Assembly: GCA_030435675.1 (NCBI GenBank) | Contig: CM059622.1 | Location: forward strand, 16,678,001 to 16,742,000 | Length of the DNA stretch: 64,000 nucleotides | Direction of reading: 5' to 3' | Origin: Steinernema hermaphroditum | Lineage: Eukaryota > Nematoda > Chromadorea > Rhabditida > Steinernematidae | Shown: positions 10,621 to 20,923 of the stretch, piece by piece | Layout of the letters: each line of letters opens with the position of its first letter | How positions within the stretch are numbered: the first letter of the stretch is position 1 | Notes under the pieces: generated by a model | What the model saw: only the letters and a program-made list of their open reading frames with translations | The model's database searches: none | What the model was told of the DNA's origin: nothing | Translations under genes and position numbers: made by a program

Positions 10621-11437
10621 TCACTTATAACAAAAGAAAGAAATAGTTTTGCCTCGAATGCAGACGTGCATCAAGACTTCGCCATTCTTGTAGACCATAC
10701 GTCGAGCGATTCGATGGCGGCGCGAAGGAGAGTCATCACGCGCATATTGAACAGGAGGCGCCAGGTTGAGCAGCTCCTCACGAAGCTGTAGCAGGTCGTT
10801 CGCTGACCACATGTCGCTTCTGATGGAGCCAGAGGTAAATCGGAATGGGTGAACACGGGCGATCCAGCTCTTGACGAAGTTCTTGACGTGCTTAACTGTG
10901 ATTCCGGTGTGCTCGTAGAGGACGAATTTTCCGAATGAGTTGTGCTCGTCGAGCAGCAGCTGGAACACGTCGGAAGGGGTAACTGGAGCACCGTCGTTAC
11001 GTGTGACATTCTCAATGGTGAGATCCTGAAAAAGACCGGTCAGTATGGATCGGAGTCGGGTAACCTACCATGAGCGTTCCAGATTGGAGAAAACGTCTGA
11101 GCAGATGGGTTACCGAACACGGCACATTCCGCAAATCTCTCAGCGTGAGTTGCTGAGTGGTGCGCGAGACTGACGAAACGAACAGTTCGACGAAGAGATT
11201 CTGGTGAACATGTTCAAAGTCCAAATTCCAGAACTTGACGTCATCGTCCAGTTGCTCATCGTGCGAACGCTTCCTCACGATCCACTCCATTGCGTCGTCG
11301 TTATCAGGAATTCTTTTCTTCTGACCCATCATGAAGATATGCCTGGAGCCCTGAGCAGCTGAGATTCGAGAGACAATGTGTTTGAGTTCCTGGTCCCAAG
11401 TTTCCATTGAGGCGGGGCGACGCAGTGCGAGGTCCAT
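10621..11437 (-). CDS. F-box-associated-like protein, unknown function
   Basis: Two exons (11069-11437 and 10621-11025, intron GTAGGT...TTTCAG, phase 0) give 257 residues. There is no signal peptide or membrane segment. The second half (VTPSDVFQLLLDEH ... VKNFVKSWIARVHPF ... FTSGSIRSD) resembles the FBA_2/DUF38 region of nematode F-box proteins, in which a Leu-rich stretch is followed by 'F.K.W'. The first half does not show a clear F-box. Expansion of F-box substrate adaptors is known in nematodes, but the assignment here is by pattern only. A TATA box lies 83 bases upstream of the ATG. It is similar in size to the MDTVP-family genes at 51778 and 60749; a distant relation is possible. Confidence 0.6.
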
Positions 11438-11519
11438 GCTTCACGGTTCTCTGCTTGTTGTGCGACCACCGCTTGCTTCTATGAATGCCGACAACATCTG
11501 AGATGACCATCTGTAGTCC

Positions 11520-11526
11520 TTATATA
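11520..11526 (-). promoter_or_regulatory. TATA box (TATATAA)
   Basis: The reverse strand reads GGCTATATAAGG, 83 bases upstream of the ATG at 11437. Inferred core promoter of the F-box-associated-like gene. Confidence 0.5.
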
Positions 11527-11823
11527 GCCTCGCCTCCGCGAATCAGACTGTCTCGGTCTGCATTTGCACGCTCGTCGCGTTGCACTTTGGCACGTCTGCC
11601 TTGGAGAATCGCTACAACAGTGAGCGACCGACACAGGATGAACAATACAATCATAACCCCACATGGAATATCTCAGCAACACGCATCGCCCGCACAACTA
11701 CCATACATGAACATCAAGGAGAAAACCATTGACAGAGCAACCAAAGAGGCAACACACAAACGACAATACAATTTACTTGTGTTGATATTCACAACAATGT
11801 TCCGACGGTTTCTTGACGCTCCG

Positions 11824-12275
11824 TCAATAGTTAGCAAGATTTGGCCAAGCGAAGTCTTCGCTCATCTCTAGGCAATCCAAATGCGGTATAAGCTCCGTCA
11901 TTCCTTCAGCCAGCAAGATTTCTCTGCATGTTGCCTGAAAGAACATCGGATGAAATCTATTAACCCAAAACTAATACTCACTTTTAGCTCCTGAAAGTAC
12001 TTGACATCTCCTTTTTCTTCTTCTTTTTCTTCTTCCTGTTCTTCTTTCTTTGGTTTCTTGGCCTTCTTGGCAGCGGGTTGGTTCGCCTTTTGCGGTTTCT
12101 CCATTTTAGGCTTCTTCTTCCTGCACTCCCGGCAAAAAAATGTCTCCGCTTCCATCGATTCTTTGAATCGAATACAGCGGCAATGGAACCATTCGTTACA
12201 GCCGTCGCATGCGATCATCTTGGATCCGTCATCGGGTCCCTGGCAAATGCAGTACAATTTCTCTTTTTGGGTCAT
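11824..12275 (-). CDS. Small PHD-finger protein (H3K4me reader type)
   Basis: Two exons (11982-12275 and 11824-11934, intron GTGAGT...TTTCAG, phase 0) give 134 residues. Residues 8-53 form one complete PHD finger with C4HC3 ligands in YCIC, CDGC, WFHCRC and FCREC. The first Tyr, Met (SKMIACD) and Trp (NEWFH) match the aromatic cage that binds trimethylated H3K4 in CFP1- and BPTF-type fingers. A Lys/Pro-rich then Glu-rich linker (about 54-98) follows, and the C-terminal 36 residues have no known fold. The protein is much shorter than CFP1, so it is probably an adaptor within a chromatin complex (inference). The ATG lies just after a TTTTTTTTAG acceptor, consistent with spliced-leader addition or a noncoding first exon. 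Confidence 0.85.
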
Positions 12276-12389
12276 GTCGACTAAAAAAAAGACGAAGTTA
12301 AGCAAGGATCACAATGTTGGTTACAATCACACAAACACGAAAACACTGTTTTCACAACCAAAATCCAAACGGCGGCTGACGCAAGAACT

Positions 12390-13320
12390 GAAGCGCCAGA
12401 TTGCAAAACAAAGATTCAAACAGCGCGCCTGAACACGAATACTGTCCGTACAAGCAGTAACAAAATCCAGAGCACCAAGACTAGAATGATAGTCAGCCGC
12501 GTCTAAACCGTTCAAAATTAAAACAAATGCCGCCAGACCGTAGCTTTCAAAACCGAACAAAGCTTCACTCTCATCAGACCGGAGCGAATTGAAGTGCCGG
12601 ACTGCCGCTCAGGAAAATGAGCCGAAATTCAGAGCGCATTTGCAACACGAACCAGTGTGAATGAAGCGACAGAAAATGGTAAGGGCTCCCAGTCCAGTAA
12701 TCCTAACGAATCCGAACTTGGTCGGTCATCATCTAGCAAGTCAAAAATTTTGCACGCAACAAACAGCAGATATTGAACAGAAAATACAAACACACTAAGA
12801 TGATGAAAGCGTATCTCTGCGCCAAATTACAAAACAAGGCTTCAAACAGCGCCAATTAGGTCCGAACAGGCAGTAGGCGAATCCAGAGCACCCAAAATGA
12901 TAGTCAGCCGCTTTTACCGTTAAAAATTAAAGCACCGACCGCGAGACCGTAGTTTTCAAAATCAAACAAAGGTTCACGCTCGGAAGTAACTGAAGCGAAC
13001 ATCAAATACCAACTGCTCGGCAAATGAGCTGAAATTCACAGCGCGTTCAGAGCCAACACAAGTGAAGACGAACTGAACAAAGCTTCCCCTCTTCATACCG
13101 GAAAGAACTGAAGTGCAGAACTGCTGCTCAGGAAACGAGCTGAAATTCGAATCACATTTGCAATAGGAACCAGTGTGACTTACGTGACAGGAAATAGAAA
13201 AGACTCCTAGTCCAGCGATCCTAACGAGTTCGGACTTATTCAGTCAGTCGTCGAAGATTTCAGAAGCCACAAGCAGCAAATACTTGACACGAAGTACCAG
13301 ACAAATGCAAACACACCGAT
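12390..13320. repeat. Diverged tandem repeat, about 430-base unit
   Basis: Three blocks share an order of recognisable words: 12390-12800, 12820-13050 (first half only) and 13070-13320 (second half only). Shared words include caaaacaaagattcaaacag, tgatagtcagccgc, agaccgtag, tgagctgaaattc, gaaccagtgtga and agtccagcgatcctaacga. Identity looks like 75-85 percent by eye. No reading frame is kept. It lies directly upstream of the PHD gene. Confidence 0.65.
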
Positions 13321-14059
13321 GGCGAAGCGCATCTCTGCTCACACAAAGCAATCCAACTTTTGGCCCAACCGAAAAGGAAAAGATTGAAGAAATCACCAAT
13401 TCCCTAAATTCTCAAACGGCGAGCAAAAATCTGATTTCTGGAGAACCAAAAGTAAATACGCATTCGGAAACTCTGGCAACGACGGAAAGATAAACTGAGA
13501 GCGGTGGCGAAGAGTAACAACAAACGGAAAGTTGATTCCGCGGTTCAATGCGAGTTGCGTGCTACATGACTTAAACGGCTAAACTCATCAGAATTTGTTT
13601 CTTAATGGCGGAGTTGCACGAAACTGAATACGAAAGCTCCGGATATTCTAAATCCACCATCACTGATCGCCAATCACGTGCATAACTCCCCTAAAACAAC
13701 AAAAGAGCGCGAAGGAAAGAAAGAAACATTCAGAGCTAGATGGAAACGAATGAAAAATGCGTCGAATACTACTCCTTCATTGTTCAGTCAGGGAAGTCGC
13801 GGGATGTTCTTGCGCAAACAACAATGTGTGCGATGTGGAACTAAATCCTTGCCACGCAAATGAGCTGGTGCCGTCTAAAGCTTCTTATGCCACCGAGAAC
13901 TACCGGCGTTTATTTCAAGTTTATCCACAGAAATTGCATGAATTCACGGAAAATGAACCTTGGAAGCTTTAATTTGATTCATGATCGTACAGCGATAAGA
14001 ACATTCGAGTCGAAAACGGGCAAGGTTCAGAAATGCAGAAACGCAAACGATCATCATCT
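13321..14059. other. No gene seen
   Basis: Short frames at 13284-13493 and 13678-14075 show no family or splice support. The last 60 bases are the 3' flank of the peptide gene at 14060 and repeat the 3' flank of its paralogue. Confidence 0.5.
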
Positions 14060-14333
14060 TCATTTTCTTCCATAGTAGCCGTATCCGAAGCCATAACTTC
14101 GTACATAACATCCGTCGAATAGAATGCAGTCAATCTTTGTTTTAGTGCGTTTGCTAGAGCGATCTAATTAGAATAATTTTAAACACTGAAACCTACTCGA
14201 TTTTCCCTGCATGCTCTGTAGTGTTGCCTATATCACGAGGGTCTACGGCTAATTGCGTTTTATTCCTCGAGTCTTCGGCTAATATGGCTAGAGAGAGCAG
14301 CAGCAATAGTGGAATATAGCGGTAAGCATACAT
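14060..14333 (-). CDS. Small secreted Gly/Tyr peptide precursor, copy 2
   Basis: Two exons (14197-14333 and 14060-14153, phase 2) give 76 residues. A signal peptide (MYAYRYIPLLLLLSLAILA) is followed by an acidic propeptide with one N-glycosylation sequon and a KR site in the join IEDKR. The predicted mature part is basic, has two cysteines five residues apart (CILFDGC), then a short Gly/aromatic stretch ending YYGRK. Gly followed by basic residues at the end is an amidation signal, so a Tyr-amide is possible (inference). The layout resembles nematode nlp/cnc antimicrobial-type precursors (YGGYG peptides), but the sequence is not one I know. It is a tandem paralogue of 14603-15036, sharing promoter and 3' flank. 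The TATA box is 41 bases before the ATG. Confidence 0.8.
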
Positions 14334-14373
14334 CTCCAAGGAAGTAACTGTAGAGATTGTGTTCACTTGTGGC

Positions 14374-14380
14374 TTTTATA
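14374..14380 (-). promoter_or_regulatory. TATA box (TATAAAA)
   Basis: Reverse strand ACTATAAAAGCC, 41 bases before the ATG at 14333. The matching box in the paralogue is at 15079-15085 in a homologous promoter. Confidence 0.7.
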
Positions 14381-14602
14381 GTAATCTGTGCAAACTTGTA
14401 CTTTTTCGCCCAACCCTTTTCGCCAAATTCGATCAGGTTGTACTTCGAGCGATCTTCTGCTCTTTTTCGCCAAACAAACGTGCGTAATTGCATTTTAAAC
14501 GGGCGTAAATAAAGGAAGTGGGTGCAGAAAGACCTGTTCTCAGAGGTCGATAAATGTTTTACTCTGAATAGATACATTTTACATCGCGAACGATCATCAT
14601 CT

Positions 14603-15036
14603 TCATTTTCTACCGTAGTAGTAGCCGTAGCCGTAATTTCCGTAGCCGTACCCATATCCGTAGCCGTAACCGTACCCATATCTAGGGTTGTCGAATACTT
14701 AAAAATCCTGCAATTTCAATTCGACAACCCTACCCATATCCGTAGCCATATCCGTAGCCATATCCGTAGCCGTAGCCGTATCCGTACCCATAACTTCGCA
14801 CATAACATCCATAGAACAGAATGCAGTGAATCTTTATTTTACGTTTGCTAGAATGACCCGACTAAAAGAAGGCTTAACACTGGAACCTACTCGATCTTCC
14901 CTGTATGCTCTGTAGTGTTGCCTATATCACCTTTGTCAAGAAGGTCTACGGCTGACTGCGTTTCATTCCTCGAGTCTTCGGCCAATACGGCCAGAGAGAG
15001 CAGCAGCAATAGTGGAATATAGCGACAGAAATACAT
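14603..15036 (-). CDS. Small secreted Gly/Tyr-repeat peptide precursor, copy 1
   Basis: Three exons (14891-15036, 14734-14847, 14603-14681; phases 2 and 2) give 112 residues. A signal peptide (MYFCRYIPLLLLLSLAVLA), acidic propeptide with an N-glycosylation sequon, and KR site are followed by a basic two-cysteine segment (CILFYGC). Then come about 20 Tyr-Gly units and the end YYYGRK. The second intron (14682-14733) is absent from the paralogue at 14060 and has transposon-like ends. Without splicing, the frame stops at a TAG four bases into the intron. The shared YYGRK ending of the paralogue supports the spliced form. Secreted epidermal antimicrobial or structural peptide is the likely role by analogy with nematode YGG-type peptides; neuropeptide is the alternative. 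Confidence 0.8.
14683..14732 (-). mobile_element. Introner-like 50-base element forming an intron
   Basis: The intron at 14682-14733 starts and ends with a perfect 14-base inverted repeat (TAGGGTTGTCGAAT and ATTCGACAACCCTA). Directly flanking are two identical 8-mers, GATATGGG on the reverse strand (14733-14740 and 14675-14682), a hAT-style target duplication. The donor GT and acceptor AG are built from the duplication's G plus the element ends. Splicing removes 52 of the 58 added bases and leaves +6, one extra Gly-Tyr pair, in frame. The surrounding exon is itself a GGNTAY repeat, so the 8-mer match alone is weaker evidence than the inverted repeat. Confidence 0.7.
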
Positions 15037-15078
15037 TTCCAATGGGAAGTGATTGTAGAGATTGTGCTTATTCCTGGT

Positions 15079-15085
15079 TTTTATA
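15079..15085 (-). promoter_or_regulatory. TATA box (TATAAAA)
   Basis: Reverse strand ACTATAAAAACC, 43 bases before the ATG at 15036. The homologous promoter stretch continues to about 15250, with TTCGCCAAATTCGATCA and CCAAACAAACGTGCGTA also present upstream of the copy at 14333. Confidence 0.7.
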
Positions 15086-15265
15086 GTAGTCTGCTCGAAC
15101 TTGTGACGCGTAGACAACCCTTTTCGCCAAATTCGATCATGTTGTATTTCGAATATTTGTCTGTCAGTGATCTTCTACTCTTTTTGGCCAAACAAACGTG
15201 CGTAGTTGCACTTGAAGTGGGCGTAAACAAAGGAAGCGGCCACAGAAAAACCCGATCGAGAGTTC

Positions 15266-16060
15266 GATAAGGCAAGCGAATTATGGAAGTAGGGCGAAGT
15301 GCGAACCTTGTTTTGAGCGTAAGGTGTGGTTCTGAAAACGACAGAAAATCAACCGCAATTTGGTGAACTTTTGAGGAGGACATTTGAGGCACCTTGAAGG
15401 CCACTGGCAGGACTGTTAAGACGAGCATAATCGCTTGGATGTGAGAAGTCAGTGCCTTCAGAGCTCATCGTAATGAATATTCCCGCTTTCATTGGGTTGC
15501 TGCACTGAAAATGACTTCCTTGTCTTATTTTAAATGCTAATATCGTTGTCCACTGTTATCGTTCTGAGTGGAAAGGGACAACTGAGGATCATACAAAAAA
15601 AGAAGAACGTCCAACATACCCTGCGAAGAAGAGCGCCTTTGCTTAAAATAGAAGGCTGCTGTAGGGATGAATTTCAAAACATACGGCCTTGAATGGATTC
15701 ATGATTCATAATGGATTCAGATGGATTCATGGAGTCGCTATGTGGATATGGTGGATGTGAGTGTCACGCACATCCTCATGACTACAGGCCTGTAGGCAAA
15801 CCTTAGCTTGGCTTAGGCCCCGCTGCCTGAACGTACTTACCCATACCGGCTTGGCGGGTGTTACTGTTATAGCACCTCTTTTTCTCATACCCCATTGGTT
15901 TCAGTTCATCCATTTGCACATGGAATGTAAATTTATTGAGTAAAGCCCTGTAAATAATATAAACACACACTGAAATGTCCATCTCAACAGTTGAGAATAG
16001 ACGACATGTTCAGCACAAATGCTTGAAGATGAAAGGCACGAGCAGAGAAGGACTAGAACT
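15266..16060. other. No gene seen
   Basis: AT-rich sequence between the peptide genes and the 3' end of the dynein light chain-like gene. It contains a short ATGGATTCA-type direct repetition near 15695-15740. Nothing else is supported. Confidence 0.5.
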
Positions 16061-18881
16061 TTACATAACCGTGCATCGACTGCGCTTACGATAGACGGTG
16101 AAGTCGTGGCCGTCGAGAGTGAGATAAATGAAATGCTCCATGTGGAAGCACTTGTTGAACGTGTCGACGTTATCGCCGGCACAGCACACCCAGGCAGAGC
16201 CATACGACTCGTTCATGTTCATGAAGACCGTTTGGCAGATGTCGAACACGCGAAATTCTTCGAACGAGTTCGCTGGGCGCTCTTTGGTCAGTCCCATACG
16301 GAAGTACTTGGCGACGCTGACCAGCATCTCTTCGGAGAAGTTGTAGTTGAAGCGGACATGGAGCTCCTTTACTTCGTCCTCTGCTGAAAAGCACATTGTC
16401 AGTCGGTTAGGCCACAACAATAAAAATCGCTAATTTCTCGTAATAATACTTCAGAATGCATCAGTTAACGGTATCCGCAGCTCAAATTGATGCTCACGGC
16501 CACTTTAGAGCCTCTAGTTCGGTTGTTTACTTATCGGATCAACAAACTGGGCCAAACACGCAAATTCATCTCAAAAGCGACCAAAAACCATATCATTCCC
16601 ATAGTATCACTCTATCCAATCCTTTTTCGCAAATCATTTGATCAATCGAGACACGTAGAAAGGTCACCTCTGCTGTCAGTTTTGCGTTATTCAGTTTTAT
16701 TTCGCTTTAGGTAGAGCCAGAGAGGGGAATCGGTTCAGCCATGTAACTGTCAGCCGGCTCACGGATCGGCTGAAAAGCTAGCCGATCCGTTCGTGCATAT
16801 CTCTTGTTAGGTCAGACCTGTCCACAGTCCGGCGAGCGGCATAATCATGTTTAGGTTATAAACCATCCTTGCTTCTGATGGTGAAAGTCAATCCTACTTT
16901 GAGAGGCTACATTTTTTCACCTTGTGATCACACCAGGTATGTGTCTCACCAAGCTATTGCCCTAAACCCGAATGAACTCTTGCTGCTCAAGGTTTGTTTA
17001 CTGAACCGAGACGTAACCAAAACAAAGTTTCCCCGATCGGAGACGAGAAAAAAAGCTTCCGGGTTTCACGGTTGTTGTTTTGGAGTAATTATAAAAGATC
17101 AACATAGGTAACCCTATCTGTTTTGAACGCCGCAATGAGACCTTTGTGCCATTAAGTCTTTTTGGGTCACTAAAACCATTTGCCTTCCAGGATCAACTGT
17201 ACCAATTTCAGGCTTTCATTTTGGGCTGTCCAATCGCTCTCCCGTTCGATCGCCTTTCGTGTCTGCTCTGTTTGTGCCATGATAGGTGTCTCGCATGGTT
17301 CCCTCCTACCCTTGATGGACTCCTCATTACCCTGAGCGTCCCTCAGATCATAAGAAGAACTTCGTGTTTTGCTACGTGCAGACTGACGAAAAAGCGAGTG
17401 GTCCTCAGAATGATCGATTTGAGCGTTCGTTCAGCTGTCGGCAGAGTAAACAAAAGGAGGAAGGACCTACTTCTAGCAAACTAGTACTGCACCACTTGTT
17501 TTTCAGCCTTTGATTTCTAGTAATTGATCGAAAACAGATGCGCAATATGCGTTTGTGTTTATGTTTTAGGCTTGAGATAGAAGGCAGATTAACACGGGAT
17601 AATCTTTCACTATTCTTATTGAGTTCATTATTTTTGGAACTGATGATACAATATCAAGCTTTTCAAAGGTTCATCTTAAAGTTTGCGAGCCATGTTAATT
17701 GCCAATTAAAGACTCTTCTCCTATGGGATCTTCGTTTAGTTCAATAAATATGGTATAACACCTTGTTAGAATCTTCTCACATGTGATCAGACGGGCAGGA
17801 TTGGTGCTATTACTGAAACTAGGACTGACCTCCGGCCTCCACGGAAGTTAATAGGAACCTGGGATCCGTTTCACAAACACTACACCTCCACCACAATTGT
17901 GCCTCATTTCAAAGCACAAACTGCAACAAACAACACAATCTGAACTGGGCAGAATCCAGTTTTGTGGCATTGGTATCGATCTGTTGAAGCACTGTACATC
18001 ATAGATCTCTACTTTACCAACTGATTCGAAGACGTTGCCATTGAATTAGGGAACGATCGATCATTGAACGATCATGGTTTTCTTGCCTTGCGAAATTGAA
18101 ATGGCACTAGAGCTGCAGAATCTGATTACATTGTCGGATTGGATATTTCTCACAAATAAGTTTGAATATTAGCGACAACTAGTGGCCCTGAAATTTTATT
18201 ATGTAGTGCTGGTGTCCTTTATGGATGTTATTTGGCTTTTTCTGTTTATGTGTGTATTGTGGCCATCTGTTAGCTAGCGGCAGTTTTGTTGTTGCGATTA
18301 CCTATTTTTGGGAACTCTGAAACACATAGCCGAAATACTGACCCGAGCCGTCGGGTCCAGGCTTAGTTGGCGTTTAGTTGGCATCTCTCTGTCCGCAATG
18401 CATAGTCCAAGGTGACTCATGTCTAAATTCAAGGGCAATATGAATGTCAACGGCCCACTTCCCATCCAAGTGACACAATCTGCGCTCTATGGAAGCAGGT
18501 TATGCCCACCTGACGCTCATACATTGCTGCATATCTGAACAGCAGTTTCGTTTATAAATAGATTTGTGTCCGAAATATTTTGGGAATTTCAAAGTTTCAG
18601 ATAAACGCTAATGTTTATCAAGCCGCATTCCTTCGCATCCGATAGAAAACACTTACAGTCAACAATGTGGAAAGTGCGAAGAATCTTCGTGGGCCGAACA
18701 GGGAAAGGGCGCTCTTTCTTCTTCTCTTCGTCGCGGTGGTGGATGCTTTCCTCAAAAGAGTCCTGATTCTAAAATACACAGCCTTTTCTAAGCTTCTTCA
18801 GAGTAGTCAACTAACGGTAAAAAGAAACTTCTCATTGGCTTGAGCCTCCTTGAAAGAGGCCGTCGAAATCTTGTGCTCCAT
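16061..18881 (-). CDS. Divergent dynein light chain (LC8-like) protein
   Basis: Three exons (18816-18881, 18657-18768, 16061-16383; phases 0 and 1) give 166 residues. The last 100 or so match the LC8/DYNLL fold. NYNFSEEMLVSVAKYF corresponds to the 'MSEEMQ' helix, WVCCAGDNV to 'WHCIVGRNF', and EHFIYLTLDGHDFTVYR to 'KHFIYFYLGQVAILLF'. LC8 is a homodimeric hub that binds short linear motifs on dynein intermediate chain and many other proteins. This copy carries an extra N-terminal 60 residues rich in charged residues (HHRDEEKKKER) and many substitutions, so partner specificity is probably changed. Intron 2 is 2,273 bases and holds no convincing gene. It contains a decayed repeat near 16745-16830. 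Confidence 0.7.
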
Positions 18882-19988
18882 AGTCGATGGAGATCGTTCT
18901 GAACGAGACGAAGATGAGCTGTCGGCGCAGAAAGTTGGAGCGCGCCACACTACAAAAACAAATTGAAGGGTATGTGCCGCGGCGACCGCCGATGAGGATG
19001 TCGCTGGCAAACAGTCGCGTTTGTCACGCGCGATGAGGAAGGCGGCGCCGCGCTAAGGCCCTTTAGTGTTGGCTATAAATTCGTCGGAAGATCGCCCTGT
19101 ATCTGTTGGATGATCTGATCTGTGATCAAGAACGACGCACTTTTCAGTGTTGAAATTCCCTTTCAATAGCCGCGATGTGATCGTTAGGAAGTGTGAGGGT
19201 TAGCATAGGGTGGGAAAGACAATCTCTTTGGTTGGATGGATGCCCATAGAACTTGCACGATGCAGTAGCATAGGATTTGAATTAGGTTGATATGCTGACA
19301 GAAGGAATACAAAAGACGTGAGCGCCATCTGACTCATCGGGAATGCTTCATAGAGCTCGATACGCCTTTTCATTTTTTCCATCTCTATGGTCAATGGATG
19401 GTGTTCAAAGACAGCTTATAAATAGGCCGAACACGTATTAGACGACTACTCGAAATCTCTGACCTTCAGAGAGCACAATATGAAGTGCGGGGCTGTCACA
19501 TTCCTCGTGTTAGCTTGATCAATAAGTGATAAATAAGACTAGAAATCGAGGCAGACTACCTGCTAAACGTTTTGGGATAAAGCTGAAAGAACACGACCAT
19601 ATGCTGGACCGATATGAGGAAGAAAGAAAGGACTAAAATCCAAATACCACTGTCGCCGATGAACTATGTGATTTCTTTTCGACGCGAGTTTTGCCCAGCC
19701 TGAGTGTGAGATGAGGGAACTGTTGGGTACAGCTGGTGTGCTCCATAGTGCACGAAGAGAAACAGATAAATCTTGTCGGCCTTGGTTGGATGTGACACCT
19801 TCGACGCAACCGAACGCGAATGAAAGAAGGAATCCCCGAAGTGCAAATATGCAAATGAGTTGACCCCCTACGATGGTCCCTTGCGAGTTTTTTATAGAAA
19901 ACATTTGACGGAAAATTGAAAGTACGTCTGAAATTCCTTCCAAACTGCAGTTTGCACCGGAAATGGCCACTGGGTCCGTTTATAGGTA
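18882..19988. other. No firm gene; small secreted-peptide-like frames
   Basis: Two minus-strand frames (19200-19394 and within 19563-19970) contain hydrophobic starts and may be decayed small secreted-protein genes. A plus-strand TATAAAT at 19418 precedes an ATG at 19481 whose frame closes after 12 codons (MKCGAVTFLVLA), like a truncated signal peptide. None has supported exon structure, so I do not call genes. Confidence 0.3.
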
Positions 19989-20070
19989 CAGAGATGCCGA
20001 CGAGTCTGAAAAAAGGTTCGGACTTGAGTCCCAGACTCGGACTGGATTTCGGACTCGATCGGCATCATTG
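19989..20070. mobile_element. 82-base hAT-like MITE
   Basis: It starts CAGAGATGCCGACGAGTC and its other end, read inverted, is CAATGATGCCGATCGAGTC. Flanking 8-mers are tataggta (19981-19988) and tacaggta (20071-20078), matching at 7 of 8 positions. Related ends occur at about 1828, 2983, 41030, 44583 and 63880. It is non-coding. Confidence 0.7.
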
Positions 20071-20438
20071 TACAGGTATCCTTTATGTAGAGATGTGGCC
20101 GACACAAGGGAACAAAAGGAGAACCATTTAGTAGACCACAATAGCTCGAGATGACACATGAACCACGAGAATTCCGCCCCGTTTTTTCAATGGGTCAGGG
20201 TAATCGCGGCGGGACCAATTCGCCACCAGTCGCCACGGCGAAAATGTATTCGAATTGCACTGGCTACAACTGCACCGTACATCCGCTAGCGAGTAGATAC
20301 AGCTAGACAACTAGGGACGGTAGTAGACACGTACGCCGCTCACTCCTTTACACTTAATATCTCGCACTGTTCCATTTTTAAGATCATTAGTGAAAGTCGG
20401 CCTCGATTATATAGAATTTGAGTGGTTTTGAACAACGT

Positions 20439-20511
20439 GGCCTCGTGGCGCAATGGATAACGCGTCGGTCTACGGAACCGAAGATTGCAGGTTCGAATCC
20501 TGCCGAGGTCG
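20439..20511 (+). tRNA. tRNA-Arg (ACG)
   Basis: Identical over 73 bases to the copy at 5386-5458: intact acceptor, anticodon ACG and T loop, with discriminator G. The flanks are unrelated. Confidence 0.95.
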
Positions 20512-20881
20512 GGAATTTTTCTTTTCTCAGAATTTTCCATTTAGCCCAATCGCCTACAGCAGAAGGTACTCGTACATCGCGCAAATCCAGTTCAACGATC
20601 GCTCCCGACACAAGTAAAAGACAAAATATAATCGGGTATAAATAAGTGAAAAACCGCACTGAAAAACAACGATGTGATGTTTGCAAATGTGGGCTTAACT
20701 CAGTTTTACTCTGTTTCTAATGTCACTCCTAATAAACTACATCGTGACTAAAAAGTACAGTACAGTACACCGAATCAGTACGACACCATGTACAAGAGTA
20801 CACATGGCTATCAAATTATGATAATTTCAAACCTAAGGATACATGACAACAACATGTCATAGTGCATTGGAATAAACACCC

Positions 20882-20888
20882 TATAAAA
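20882..20888 (+). promoter_or_regulatory. TATA box (TATAAAA)
   Basis: CCCTATAAAAAG lies 42 bases before the ATG at 20924. The spacing is nearly the same as for the two peptide genes at 14333 and 15036. Confidence 0.6.
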
Positions 20889-20923
20889 AGTGAAGAATGC
20901 GTTCTTATAGTTAATCGGAAATC

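Larger units (their letters stand above)
14041..15265 (-). repeat. Tandem gene duplication, about 0.6-0.7 kb unit
   Basis: Units of roughly 14041-14560 and 14580-15250 are aligned by promoter, signal-peptide exon, first intron position, second exon and 3' flank (ATGAAGATGATGATCG after each stop). Copy 1 gained extra Tyr-Gly codons and the second intron. Duplication explains the repeated antisense frames seen in this area. Confidence 0.8.

Noticed and set aside
14260..14679. 139-codon minus frame across the two peptide genes
   Set aside because: It merges the promoter of one copy with an out-of-frame signal exon. The spliced two-gene model fits both paralogues.
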